From: Haemaphysalis longicornis | Lineage: Eukaryota > Arthropoda > Arachnida > Ixodida > Ixodidae | Assembly (NCBI GenBank): GCA_013339765.2 | Contig: JABSTR010001139.1 | Span: 712,501-776,500 of the forward strand | Length of the DNA: 64,000 bases | Reading direction: 5' to 3' | Part shown: positions 50,711 through 61,760 of the stretch, piece after piece | Position numbering within the stretch: position 1 is the first letter of the stretch | How the letters are laid out: each line of letters starts with the position of its first letter | The notes under the pieces: model-generated | Database searches by the model: none | Told to the model about the DNA's origin: nothing | Seen by the model: only the letters and a program-made list of their open reading frames with translations | Translations under genes and position numbers: made by a program

Positions 50711-51588
50711 TGTGAACAGGATTCGGTTTCGGTTTCTGGGCGCTGATTCAAGTAGTGACGTCACAGTGTTGCGAGGACGCTCTGCCACGTGTGTCTACCA
50801 TGCGGCGCTGCGGTACGCTTCGACTTTACTGCGGCGTCTGCTCCCGCACACACGTGCCTCACCACGGAAGTAAACACGCCGACTTGTTATGTCAAGCCGC
50901 GACTGCAGCTCCGAGACGGACTCATTAGCTCCATTCGATTCAGAAGGGGTGCACGGCAACATTGCAGAGAAAGTTCTGTGGGGCTGGTGCAGTGCAGCAG
51001 CGTGGTTCCGCGGTGCCGTGCATCACGGCCGCACCGTCAGCAGAGCCCGTGCGTGTTTACGATCGAGCGAGGTGCAGGCACAGTCGTCTGCTAATCATCC
51101 CCGCGTGTCGTCCTCTACAACTGGATGTTTACGGCCATCTGGGTTGCGTCGTACGCATCAGCGGCGACGCTAAGTTCGTCTCGCGTATATTCGAGCTCGA
51201 CGGACATTTTCACGCGATCGCCGCAACTGCCGGTAGCCGCCTGCCAACCCCCAACGCTTACGGCACCGAATCGCTGCTCCTCCTCCGTAGCAGGTGCAGC
51301 GGTTCTCTGCACAGCGGCGGTACCACTGCCGCACCGTGAGAAGTCGACCGGCGCGGTGCACGGCACCATTCCTGCCGCGGCGAATCGAGCGCTTTGGTGC
51401 AGCGCACCGTGCAACGGTGCAGGCGTTGCAGGGAATCGCGTCTGAATCGAATAGAGCTTTTGTCTGCATCCTCGGATGCAGACAACTTGAAAACTATGGA
51501 TATGCAAACCATGGAAATGCAATTGGATATGCAAACCATGCCCCTTAAAAAAACCGATCAGAAAAAAGAAAAGAAAGAAAAAAAGCTG
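50711..51588. other. GC-rich stretch; no gene recognised
   Basis: CpG-rich with open frames on both strands (longest 179 codons minus). GTAGTGACGTCACAGTGTTGCG at 50753 may be a repeat end. No domain. Several GCACCGTG/CACGGTGC-type short inverted motifs make the frames unreliable. Confidence 0.35.
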
Positions 51589-51670
51589 CCCCCGCCGCGT
51601 ATTGAACTCGCGACGTTGACCGCGCAGGCGCGACGCACGAGACCACTGCCCCACCGCACAAATAGTTTCA
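51560..51670 (-). mobile_element. tRNA-derived SINE fragment
   Basis: The minus strand shows GTGCGGTGGGGCAGTGGTCT (A box) and GTCGCGAGTTCAATACGCGG (B-box type) followed by a T/C-rich tail (TTTTTTTCTTTCTTTTCTTT). Same architecture as 34497 but a different sequence. Confidence 0.55.
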
Positions 51671-52195
51671 GTACGCGAAATAGCCGGTGTACTAGATGGA
51701 GGCCCATCCTTGGAGTCGTACTTCGGTGTTTACTAGCTAGTTTACAGAATTCCTGGCTTGTAAACCCAAATTTCTTAAATAGCGCTTGCGCAGCAAGGTT
51801 CCGCGAAGCCCCCACAATAGCTTATCGCCATCAACTCTGCTCCTTCGCGAAAGCGCTCGCAAAAACAAGTGTGCCCGGCTGCGACTGCGATTTTGCACTG
51901 TAGGGAATAGTGCTTGCCGTACTTTGGTTTTACGTTTTACGTTAAAAACCTTTGCCGATACTGATCTGTTATTACACAAATTACCCTACGTAACTATTCT
52001 TATGCACGAAACTGACCTTATATTTTCTACAGGCGAGCCGATCGCACACGCATTCCGGGTTAGCGGCGTCGCCGAAGAGCACGGCCGAAGCGTCGAACGC
52101 CAAAATACGGATCGCATTAGCGCTAGTGTTGAGTTGTATGGGCTTTATGGACCTTACTGAGTTTAATACACTCCATAAACTAACAAAATAGAGCC
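51671..52195. other. No gene recognised
   Basis: Mixed composition; nothing supported. Confidence 0.35.
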
Positions 52196-52560
52196 GCGTT
52201 CATTGCGGCACGAATGTTGTCGGGGCGCAGCTTTTGCTTCTCGGTCGATTCCCGACGACGCGTCAGGCGACCGGTTTTGTTGGCGTCTTCGGTCGGCGAG
52301 TCAGTCACACTACGGCGACTTTCCATCGGCCGACGTGTTTGTGTCGCCGTCGGCGTAGTGTGACAACGCGGTCTGGCGATTCGGCAGTTGGCCGACGGTT
52401 TGGCGACTTGTCGGCGTCGCGTCGTCGTCCAAACGACCAAGCGACCATACAAACTGTGGTAACTGGAGTTCACGTTGACGTCGATCGAGTCGCAAACGTG
52501 GTATGACGTCACAAACTTTGTTATGCTGGCAATTCACTGCAGTCATGGTTAGTGGCGCTA
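52196..52560. repeat. G/T-skewed GTCGGCG-rich repeat with hairpin
   Basis: GTCGGCG, GGCGACT and GGCCGACG recur through 52240-52450. GTCACACTACGGCGAC (52305-52320) and GTCGGCGTAGTGTGAC (52349-52364) form a hairpin. It looks like the terminus of an unknown DNA element; no far end is defined. Confidence 0.5.
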
Positions 52561-52849
52561 GCGATGGGTCCTGATCTCCAGAAGAGCTTTTAGGTACTTT
52601 TTAGAAGCGAATTAAAATATATATTATGCGCATGCTGTACCCAGCACTTCGTGTTGATGGTCCTTGCATACAGAGAAAGCCTACAGCAGGCTTTTTACAG
52701 ACTTAAAATTTGGTGGCACAACACCTTTAAGCAAAACGTTCGCAATACTGATATATAAAATATGGTTCGAAGTATATGTCTACATGTTCCCCTAAAGGTA
52801 GAAATTAAAAAACAATTACAAACAAAAAATATATTAATACGTAATTGTG
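52561..52849. other. No gene recognised
   Basis: AT-rich; AAGCCTACAGCAGGCTTTTT at ~52680 is a short hairpin. Confidence 0.3.
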
Positions 52850-53146
52850 ACATAGTAGTGTAACTGATGAAAGTTCACGCGTACGAATTACTGCGTTTAT
52901 GTGTACATTGTGATCCCTTTGTGAATTTGAGACCTATACTTTGTATAATACATAAGTAATGTAGTAATGACTTTGCTTAGTGCTATTTCTCTATTACGAT
53001 TGTGCTATCATGCTTAAATTTGTGAACAGACGTGTTGTCATGTACGCTGTAAATCGGGTGGCTGAGGCCTCTGTTAGGCCACGTTCGCCTTTAGTCTCAG
53101 CCTCCCCTTAGTTTTTGCCAAGAAATAAAAAATCAAATCAAATAAA
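52850..53146 (+). mobile_element. LINE 3' UTR
   Basis: GTGGCTGAGGCCTCTGTTAG, GCCACGTTCGCCTTTAGTCT and CAGCCTCCCCTTAG lead to AAGAAATAAAAAATCAAATCAAATAAAAAAATAG-type tail, the layout of a Jockey-like 3' UTR ending at 53146. It could be the tail of the LINE at 49740-50710, separated by ~2.1 kb of inserted repeat; that link is inference. Confidence 0.5.
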
Positions 53147-53559
53147 AAAATAGGAAGGAACGAGGAACGAGCTTTCGGTCCTATTTTAGAGAAACGCGTA
53201 CAACACAGCTCGGGAGGTGCCGCGGCTGGTTATATATTCGTTTTTTGACATTTGTACGATGAATTAGGAGCTGATAATTTCAGAAAAGCTAGTTTATGAC
53301 ATATACAACCTAAATGCATGGTTATCCAAAAATAGCTTATTTTGCGATTTTTCGGTTGTCAGAGGCCGCGTCCCCCCTTAACAAATACGCAAAAACTTGT
53401 AAGTCTACAGAAGAAACTACTTCTTGCGGTTGCAAACGTGTCGTATGATTCCACAACTTTTCCTTTGTACCAGATCATAAAATTGTGAAAATTGACCGCA
53501 TATTCGACTACAAATTTGTTTTCCTCTATAAGAAAGCAGTCAGCCGAAATGCCCCTGCT
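53147..53559. other. No gene recognised
   Basis: AT-rich; nothing supported. Confidence 0.3.
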
Positions 53560-54186
53560 TTTCTAGTTTCGTAACGCTCACACATTATCACAATCCGAAC
53601 ACGACTCGCAAAAGAAATAAATTTTTCAAATTATGGCTAGTGCACATTCTTCCAACCTATCTCAACACGCCATTGTATGAAGACGTGACCCGCATGTCAT
53701 TTACTGCACTTCGCAATACCTTTGTAACATAAGATGTGAATACATTTTTGTATAAAACTGACTGTCATTGCTTCCTATGGAAAGTGCCTTATATTTAATG
53801 AAGTCGGAAGCCCGTCTGAACAAGCTTCAGTAGCGAAGCCGAAGAGTCTTGTTTCTTGCATTTAAAACTTTTTAACTGCTGCTTTTAGCCAGTGTATCCG
53901 TTTTAACTTCGCCTTATATTTCGTGATATGCTTGTATGAACAAATGCTTCTGAAGTGTACATATTGGTTGTGAACAAATGTTTCGAGTGTGCTGTTTTTG
54001 TTTCCTTTAAAGAATGACAATTTTTTTTTCTTGATGGCACAGTGTTGTTGCGTATGCTGACATGTAGGGGTGGCGTGGCTCGTCAAGCAGTCTTTAATGA
54101 CTGATTTTTTCTTGCTGTCCTCAGTTTTTTTTTGCCTGTAAAAAAACTGGAATAAAGTGATTCGTTGATTGATTGATTGATTGATT
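53560..54186 (+). mobile_element. LINE C-terminal scrap and 3' UTR with (GATT)n tail
   Basis: 53590-53740 reads NTTRKRNKFFKLWLVHILPT and VTRMSFTALRNTF, compatible with a LINE C-terminus. The 3' UTR contains GGGGTGGCGTGGCTCGTCAAG, TTTCTTGCTGTCCTC, AATAAAGTGATTCG and closes with six GATT units (54160-54186). Confidence 0.6.
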
Positions 54187-54795
54187 TTCAGGTCCACGAT
54201 TATACTCTGCTTGGCCAGTGTGACATATCTTCCATATGGCATGCTTACAATATGGGACAAATACGTAAAGAGGGGTGATTCTTACAGCGGAAGCGGCCAT
54301 TAACGTCGGAGCCAATGTGCAATGTATACATGGTGTTGCAGTCCTTCGCCTTTTCTTGGTACGATGAGTTCAAACAAAAAGTATTACGATAGACAAATTG
54401 TTTTACAAATTATTTCTGCGGTCATAACAAAGTTGTGCTCTGAATGTGTTTGTTATATACAAAAATATACGCATTTTCTATAAACCGCAGAAGCCTTATT
54501 TGCTACGAAATAATTGCATTGCTTGCCTGCCGCCTTGCTTCTTTTTTTTTTTTTTTGAAAGGTGGGGATTAGTGAAGCTGCATCGGCGCAGCTTTCTCCC
54601 CATTTCCCACGCCACACTGCGCTGTTGCTGTTATGTTTGCAATTTTTTTGTATGCGCTCGCACTGCTTTGTGGTCAAATAAAGCAAACTTCAAACTTCAA
54701 GCTCGCCCTACTTTCTGCGCTTAACATACACGATGTTCACGGCTAAGCGCCCCCACATTCATGCGCTCCGCCTCTCCGCCTCTGCAACAACGCAG
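54187..54795. other. Intron end before the second kinase exon; possible LINE tail
   Basis: AAATAAAGCAAACTTCAAACTTCAAGC near 54677 looks like a short LINE 3' end. The last 40 bases before 54796 are pyrimidine-rich (CCGCCTCTCCGCCTCTG) and end AACGCAG, a good acceptor. Confidence 0.45.
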
Positions 54796-54938
54796 GCGTG
54801 CAGTGCGCCACTCAGCTGGACGCCGTCGAGGAAGGCGCGTACCTGGGCAGTCAGCTGGCCGAGCACATCCCGCTGGTGCTGGTCACCCTGGGATCCCAAG
54901 GGGCGCTGCTCATCGAGAAGTCTGTACGCACAGACACT
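54796..54938 (+). CDS. PfkB-type (pseudouridine) kinase, next exon
   Basis: A 143-base exon with acceptor AACGCAG and donor GTGAGT. Two bases of a split codon, then 47 full codons: VQCATQLDAVEEGAYLGSQL, AEHIPLVLVTLGSQGALLIE, KSVRTDT. HIPxxLVTLGxxGxLL is the PfkB-family strand preceding the ATP-binding region. The first two bases (GC) complete the Gly codon begun by the last base of the exon ending at 35423, giving SPG-VQC, so the two exons can be consecutive in one transcript with an intron of 19,372 bases. The C-terminal part with the catalytic GAGD motif was not found downstream in the window. Confidence 0.8.
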
Positions 54939-56041
54939 GTGAGTGCTCCGATTCACCTATACGCGCTGTGTATCGCATGTTGGCCTGCTCGAAAGCACTG
55001 TGTTGTGACACCTGGGCACTTTCCTAGTTAGAAAAGTAGAAACGTCCAGCAACGCTATCAGCATGGGACGATCGAAATATCAGACGAAAAGGCGCAACGG
55101 GCTGCACTTTAAAATGGGAGTGATCGTTGAGGAGGTCGTGAAGACAAAATACCACTTTGTTCACCTAGGGAACTAGCCTTGGTCCTTTCGAGCCACGAAA
55201 GACGTTCATTTAACCGAAAAACTGCAATAAATATATTAAAAAAACTTTCATATTTCGCGCTAAAGTAACGTTGTGTGGGCAGGGGTGACGTAATATGGTG
55301 TATAGTACTTAAAACGTGGTTATCGACGTCTTTGCGGATCGAGCGCCGGACTGCCACGCCAGAAAACCTTGTTTGTTTACAAACAAGTAATAAATCCAGT
55401 TTACTACAAACTGCACGTTAGCATTAAATTAAGGGATATGACCGAACGGAACTGGAGGCCCCACATGCAATCGCGCAATCATAATTCTTGGCGGTGGCCT
55501 TGGTCAGGAGCCGCCTTTCGCGAAGACAAAATTGTGCGACGTCATGAAGAAATCGCCGAAGAGTGGCTGTGGAGCAGCCACTGCTTTAGCGGTTTTCCTT
55601 TATCGCGAGAGTTTGCTTGAAGTTTGCGATTGTTGTCGAGAGAAAGCCGTGTTTTTACAGATCAAAGTTGTGTGTTGTCTTCATGGCAACTTTAACATGT
55701 GGCATATTTCGCACAGGCTGCCCAAGCAAATTCAGAAGGGGCTCTAAAGAGGACTTCACATGGTGGGGCCCTGTTTCCTGCAAGTTAAGGGCAGAAAACA
55801 ATTCATTAAGGACTAAAATAAATCAGCTGGCACAGGGTCTTATTGTCCTTGCCGTACTGCGGGCAGCGCGGCAAACATCCAAAGGTGCGCCGCTTAGGCG
55901 GGATTCACACGACGGAGAAACCCTCTCTTTCTGGCCCGCGGGACCCGCTCACGTGACTTGTTTTAGGCTCCGCCCCTCGGTGGGGATAGCCCGCGGAGGC
56001 TCCGCGAAAGAAAATGCCGCCGCATGTTTTCGCTCGACGGC
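54939..56041. other. Probable intron; no gene recognised
   Basis: Mixed sequence, with an open plus-strand frame 55617-56093 that lacks domains and overlaps a SINE. Nothing else supported. Confidence 0.35.
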
Positions 56042-56120
56042 GGTGACCCTCGGCGGGGAATGGAACCTGTTCCTCGGCGCTGTCGTCTGCTAGTCACTCC
56101 GCGTAGCTCCGCAAGTGTGG
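55950..56120 (-). mobile_element. tRNA-like SINE fragment
   Basis: The minus strand has GCGGAGCTACGCGGAGTGAC (A-box-like) and GAACAGGTTCCATTCCCCGC (B-box type, GGTTCCATTCC). The following CCGCCGTCGAGCGAAAACATG looks like SINE body. Confidence 0.45.
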
Positions 56121-56449
56121 ATGCGCCGCCAGGACGGATAATCCGGTCACGTGCTGTTGACGTCACATATACGCCCGCCTACGCACGCCTCTTCCTCCGT
56201 CGTGTGAACGCCGCTTTAGGTGCCAAGTACAAGCTGGCTATTTGGGAAATCACAGCACTTGCGAAAATACGCAGTTAACCACATTCCGGATTATCGAACT
56301 AACAATGCGAATGGCGGGGAAATACTTTCCACAGTCCTATCGCAAGAAGCAGTAAGGTAACGTTTCAGTGGATCGATGCCGTTTGCTGCAATTTGTTCGA
56401 CGGTAAAAAACAGCTCTCAAGAACTCTTAGAGGCTAAAATCAAAATACA
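56121..56449. other. No gene recognised
   Basis: Nothing supported. Confidence 0.3.
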
Positions 56450-56700
56450 GTCAAACCTCGTTAATTCCAACTCCGAGGGGATAGCAAATCTGTTCGAATT
56501 AGCCGAAGTTCGAACTATACTCGCGAACAAGCTAAGAACGGCAAATAGGCGCTGTGCAGTGAACAGAGGGCGACACTGAGCCGCGACACCCAGCGCCGCC
56601 ATCGGGGAGAAAGAAAAATACTGAGTCGGCCGCCGCTCGCTAGCGTGCTCGTGTTTCGGTTGCGCTCCTGATTGGCGGCACCGATGAAATGTAGAATACG
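56450..56700 (+). mobile_element. Left end of a Tigger/pogo-like element
   Basis: TACAGTCAAACCTCGTTAATTCC at 56448 carries the CAGTCAAACCTCGTTAATTCGAA-type terminus typical of Tigger elements, followed by a subterminal AATTAGCCGAAGTTCGAACT. No right end was found. Confidence 0.5.
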
Positions 56701-57188
56701 CAATTTTTAACTTTTAAATTAACTAAAACATACGGCAGTAATTCTACCGCACCGGGCTAGGAATGGACTGAAGGACTGAACTGTTGACTACGCGTACGGA
56801 GGAAGGGGTCAAGCGATATTGACTTCCCAGCATAGCCAGAACCAGGTGGAGCATTTCGTGCGCACGTTTTCACGTTTCCACATTGTTTTTTTTTCCAGTG
56901 AATTTGTGTTTCAGCTAGAAAGCACAAATTAATTAGCTGTTCACAGCATTGGAGAGAAGCCGTTTTGTTTGTATTCTTGAAATCGGACCACCGTGGTTTT
57001 GCGAGTACGGTGCTCCGTCTCACAGGATCGATTGTTTGGGTGTAGTGCGGTCTGTACGCTGCGCTACGTGCTAGAGCATTGACTTCAAAGCAAGTATAAT
57101 TACCTTAAATACGCGGGCTCCAATGTGTATCAGGCGGGTGCGAAGCATCGAGAACTGCGAACGAACTGGCGGTGATTTTCGATTGATT
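56701..57188. other. No gene recognised
   Basis: Nothing supported. Confidence 0.3.
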
Positions 57189-57374
57189 TATTGTGCGGTT
57201 CAACCCGCCGACGCCAGACAGGCTATGAGGCGCGCCGTAGTGGAGGGATCGGGATTAATTTTGACTACCTGGGGATCTTTCACGTTTCCGGAATCTCGAA
57301 CACACGGGCGTTTTCGCTTTTCGCCTTTATCGGAAAAGCGGCCGCTGTGGCAGGGAAACGAACCTGACGACGAT
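57189..57374 (-). mobile_element. SINE, head partly degraded
   Basis: The same SINE as 39172-39406 in the minus orientation: GGCGCGCCGTAGTGGAGGG, TTAATTTTGACTACCTGGGG, CACACGGGCGTTTTCGCTTT, AAGCGGCCGCTGTGGCAGGG. It breaks off in the B-box region, so the A box is missing. Confidence 0.8.
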
Positions 57375-58068
57375 TTTCAATTTCATGGCTTGAATTATCG
57401 CCAAACATTCCCAGAATGCGTCCTGCTCCTCGCCCCTGACAGTTCGTTTCCGCTGGTGCCAGTTCGTCCCACCCCGATATCACGGAGCGAGCACGTTTTC
57501 TTGCTTCGCGTACGAGGTCAAGCAGTATCGCCTCATGAGCGAAAGGAAGACTCAACCTCTGTGCCTTCCGTCTTCTTTTCCGTGAATACATTCACAACGT
57601 ACACGGGTTTCGCTGCAAGCCCGCCAGGAAATGCCCGTGAACGATTTAAGACTACCTCTTCCTTTTTACGGGGTACGCAGGGCCTCCAAATATTAGAATA
57701 ATCATAAACTCCGTTTATTTTTTATTGTTCTCTGATGTTGCTGTTGTGAGCCCCGTTAAAACGACTTTGTTTTATTGAACAGCATTTATTTGCAGTGCAA
57801 AAATCCCACATGCATTGCTTTTATATCTTAACTGACGTAGGTATTTCGACTTTTTGACAGCTTATTTTCAAACAAATGGCGCTACTTTGTTTAAAAACAA
57901 TCATATTTTTTTCCAAAAAAGGGGTGAGATGTTGCAGCCATAAATTAGTTCTCTTACAATTAAAATACAGCTGAGTGTTACGTGCCGCATGAATTTTCAT
58001 TATAAACGCCGCGGAAGACGCATGCACGATGCAGAGAAACCAACCAATTTATTGTAAGCTTACGACTA
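57375..58068. other. No gene recognised
   Basis: An open plus-strand frame crosses 57123-57701 but its first third is antisense SINE. No domain. Confidence 0.35.
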
Positions 58069-58507
58069 TTAACAGCTGGCAAACCGATATACTTTACTTT
58101 GACAGCAGCATGTAATCTGCTTGGCAGTCATCGCCGTTGTATTTTCTAAAAATTTCACGGAGACATGTGCCGCCTGCGAGGCTGTGACCAGCCTTCCCAA
58201 CTCGGACGATTCAGGGCAGCGAAGGCGGTAGCTTTCCTTCTGGGCTTTGTTTCTTTTAACGCCTCTCAGTCGATAACACTCCATCCTGTCGCCATTGCAG
58301 AGTATCCCACAAACGTAAGCCACTTATAGCGCACCTAACCACTTGATAGACGCCTTTGCAAGGGCGCGGGCACAGTGTGTAAAACAGGCGGCTGGCCAGG
58401 ACGGTGAGGCTCGGCCTACCCAGTGTTGCGCGGAGGCGCGGTAGATGGCGCTGCGCTCGCTCGGCAAACTTGACTGCACGGAGCCTATAGCTCATGTACG
58501 GTATCAC
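58069..58507 (-). other. Two unrecognised overlapping minus-strand frames
   Basis: 58256-58507 (83 codons) and 58069-58323 (84 codons). Arg/Leu-rich, no domain, no clear splice borders. May be chance. Confidence 0.2.
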
Positions 58508-60252
58508 TCCGCCTAGGAGACGGACCCGGATGTCAACGGCTGCGCGCGTTTTGAAAGGAGATTGCTATGAATGCCTTTTCTACTGTCTGCCTTTTCTCAC
58601 GTAGTTTGTTTGTTGTCGCTACAGTAGTTTGTGGGCCTATTAAGTAAAAAAAAATCGCGAAAACAGCTCGTGATATGTTCAAAATATTCCCAGTAAGGCA
58701 CTATTTGCGCCGCGCGGAGTAACATCCGGCTACGGTGATGAGCCACAGTGACAACTTCCGTTGTCTACATTTCTACGATAATTCCCACGGCAGGGCTTTG
58801 CTTTTTGAGGCTAGAGCACGTTGCTTGCGAACTAACTGCTTTGTGGGGAAGTAATCACAAAATGATGGAGTGTAGGGCTTCTGCGCTGCCCAGGGGGCGT
58901 TGCGAAACCGGCTTCCGGGCAGTACTTCCGGGTAGTACAAAGCTGCGGTGGTCCTATAGGATCCCTTGTTGACACAACCAAAATGAGCTCGATACTGCCG
59001 ATTGTTTTGCTACACGGTCTCCAGCCCATCCCCGACGAGTCCGATCTCGTCCGGCGAACAACATGGCATTAGGGTAAAAAGCTTTGCAGGGCTAAATACG
59101 TTACAGCGTCGACGAAACTGGGACGGTGACGGCGCTCTGCCACTCGCAGATTCACCGATCGATGGCCGTATGAAGTGAAATTTAAATGTGAAAGCTTCTT
59201 GTCTATACGCTTAATGAAAAGGACTTTTCAACAACAGCCGATCAAACATGAAGAGCAGTACTTCTGGGCACCTGCGCACTTATGCGTGCATTTTCAATAA
59301 ACACTGCTGGTTTGCGTTATCGCTACGAATACATATTGCAGCGCTAGCTTTCCGTTTTTTCCGTGGCTCTTTCACAAAATGCAGCGAGCGTCAGAAGCGT
59401 CGAATATGTTTGTGATTCTGAAAGTAGTGGCCGTAAAACAAAGTGGTCGGGCGAACTGAGTGGGCGTTGCGTTTTCTTGATGCTCTCACCGTATTTAATT
59501 ACGCTCTTGCATATCTTCCAGGTTCGCTCTTAATAGACTAAAGTAAGGATCGGCAACGCTTCGAGGTGTAGTGCTGAGTTGCATGAAGTCGACACGGTGG
59601 AGGGCTGGACGGCAAATCGGGTGGGGTGGCTTTGAAGGAAAAAGATAAACAAATCAGCGAATTGGCAATAATATTTGGCAATAATCTGGTGAAGTGTGAA
59701 GATGGGGGACAATGCTACTGGAAGCGATGAATTCTGATCTGTTATTGTCTCGCCGTCCAATCCCTTTTGAGGACAAAATTGGCGTGTCGGCGTTCATATT
59801 AGCGACGACCCCTGCACTAGAAGATAACCAACGAAGCCAGTGACGATCTTATGTAAATATGTGGGCCGTGCACCGTGTATGCGACTGTGTTATGTTACAC
59901 ATCTAAGCAGGCAACGGACTTGTGATTGGGTGCTTGATTCGCGTCCTTTCATGGCGCTCAATTTATTTGACGGTATTGCCTCACCTACTCGCTAGTATAC
60001 ATGTACCCCGCCGTTCGTAAACCGTGTGGTGTAAAATGTTAAGCAATAATCATTTAGTTTGCGAAAATAGAAAACAAATTTTCTACTCGTTCTCGAGGCG
60101 TTGCCAGGCCAGCAGCGTCCGTTGAATCGGCTGCGCTCCTCGCGTCCGCTGGCATATGCTCCTGCTGAAGCGACCATTTACAGTTACCTCAGGCTCATCA
60201 ACGTTCTGTTTATGGTACTTGTGAACTTTTTTTTGTCGCCCTCACGCAAGAA
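58508..60252. other. No gene recognised
   Basis: Mixed AT-rich sequence with short open frames and no repeat partner identified. Confidence 0.4.
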
Positions 60253-60745
60253 GAACCAGTGTTGTACGAAACGGCGTTCCTGGAAGTAGTTCCTTATTGG
60301 TGGAACGAAGTAACGCCACCGTTTCATTAAGGGTCGGTGAACTGTAACGTTAACTCGTTAGGTTTATGAAGGAACGGCAGGAACGGCGTTCCTTCTGCAA
60401 ACGTTACATCTCTACGATTTGGCTGTTTTTGATGCCAAGGCTCGAGGACAAAAATCCACAAGTCGCTGCTGTGTTTCTCTTCCTATAAGCTGGCCAATTC
60501 GCCCGCCCTTCAGCGGAACGAGCTTCCTCGAAGGTCAAAGGCAGAAGAATAACGACGCAGCAGGCCGCAGCTTCTTCTTGCTTTCATGCCCGTTGGTTGA
60601 GCTTACGCGGGATTCTACCGGTGAGAATCCCGCGTAGACCGGCGCCGCCGGGAGAATGCATTTCAACTATCGCCGCTTGTCTGGGGAGGCCAGGATGCGC
60701 GTCTGGCCGATGGAATTGTTCCCTCCCGGGGAAAGGTTATCTAAG
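60253..60745 (+). repeat. Dispersed repeat, copy 2 (partner 46785-47205)
   Basis: CAGTGTTGTACGAAACGGCG, AACGCCACCGTTTCATTAAG, TGAAGGAACGGCAGGAACGG, TTCCTCGAAGGTCAAAGGCA and GGAGGCCAGGATGCGCGTCT are collinear with copy 1. It carries a 13-bp-arm hairpin at 60604-60636 absent from copy 1. Encodes GEARMRVWPMELFPPGERL near the right edge. Confidence 0.8.
60604..60636 (+). repeat. 13-bp-arm hairpin
   Basis: TACGCGGGATTCT, a 7-base loop ACCGGTG, then the exact complement. The partner repeat at 47085 has only one arm-like sequence. Confidence 0.8.
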
Positions 60746-60796
60746 ACTGAGCGGCGCTGCAGGTACCTTGTGAAACCACCCTATCTGTATATTGTC

Positions 60797-61760
60797 AGGG
60801 GTAGTTGTAGGAAACGTTTATTTGAGCAAAATGGAAAGGGAAAGAAAAGGGTGGTGGTGAAGTGTCCCTAGACCCGGTGGGTAAGGGTGTAGTGAGGCAG
60901 AAGGGCATTGTACGTATTATCAATAGGAATTTCGAGGAGGTCGTGGTCGTTCGTGCGGGGTGATGAGATCACTTGACCATCGGGGGAGAATGGCCGGAAG
61001 TGCAGAGATCGGGCGGCGGCGTGGGCCGCTTCATTCCCCGGAAGGACGGAGTGTCCGGGAGTCCAGACAATCGTAATGGTGGTCTCGTGAGGTAGAGGCT
61101 GGAGGAGTCGAATGGCCTGGGGTGGGGCTAGACCTGCCTGGTAGAGGCGGCATGCCTGCTGTGAGTCGGAGACTCACAGTGATGTGCGGATGCTTGGCGT
61201 GGGTGGTGGCTGCGAAGGCGATTGCCAGAGCTTCTGCCGTCTGTATTTTGTTGGTGTGCGTGGTGGCAGCCGTGGAGATTCGGCCAGCGTGATTTATGGT
61301 GACCAAAGTTGTGCGTCGAGCGCAGGAGTCATAGGCGACGTCAGTATAACCGACCCTGGGGGTCATCCGCTAGCTTCTTCATAAGATAGCGGACCAGCGC
61401 ATTACGACGTCCTTGGTTTAAGGTGGGATTCATATGGTGCGGTATGGGGTAAACGTGGATACGGTGCTTGATGGTAGTTGGGAGGCGTTGTGGTCGGTCT
61501 TGATTTAGCGGTGTAGGGTAGCCGAGCGTGCGGAGAACGGAATGGCCAGTTGGCGTGAAGCTGAGGCGTTGAAGTTGGGAGTTTCTCTGAGCCTCCACAA
61601 GCTCGTCAACCCCGCACGGGGCACCTTGAGTATTCATGGGGACGGTGAGCAGCGACCCGCGGAACCCGAGCTCCCATACATAAGCCGTGTCCAACCGTGG
61701 CGAGGTGTTTAAAGGTGAAGGGTAGAAGCCGTAAACGGTGGCCGTCGGAGCTTTGGTCAA
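60797..61760 (-). mobile_element. I-type LINE RNase H fragment and 3' end
   Basis: The minus strand reads VRYLMKKLADDPQGRLYTDVAY (first Asp), ISTAATTHTNKIQTAEALAI (catalytic Glu), then after a frame break DSQQACRLYQAGLAPPQAIR and IVWTPGHSVLPGNEAAHAAA (WxPGHSxLxGNEAAH signature). The 3' UTR contains AAATAAACGTTTCC and ends near 60797. The preceding region (61760-61400) is the RT-RNase H connection (ERLSFTPTGHSVLRTLGYPT-like). A 21-bp hairpin at 61159-61179 coincides with the frame break before DSQ. 5' truncated at ~61760, abutting an oppositely oriented I-type LINE. Confidence 0.85.
61159..61179 (-). repeat. 9-bp-arm hairpin at an RNase H frameshift
   Basis: CTGTGAGTC-GGA-GACTCACAG. The undamaged family reads straight from the strand before SDSQ into it; here the extra arm inserts bases and shifts the frame. 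Confidence 0.75.

Noticed and set aside
51115..51654. 179-codon minus-strand open frame
   Set aside because: GC-rich sequence with open frames in several phases on both strands, and it runs into a tRNA-like SINE. Base composition explains it.
57123..57701. 192-codon plus-strand open frame
   Set aside because: The first third is the complement of a SINE and the rest has no domain.
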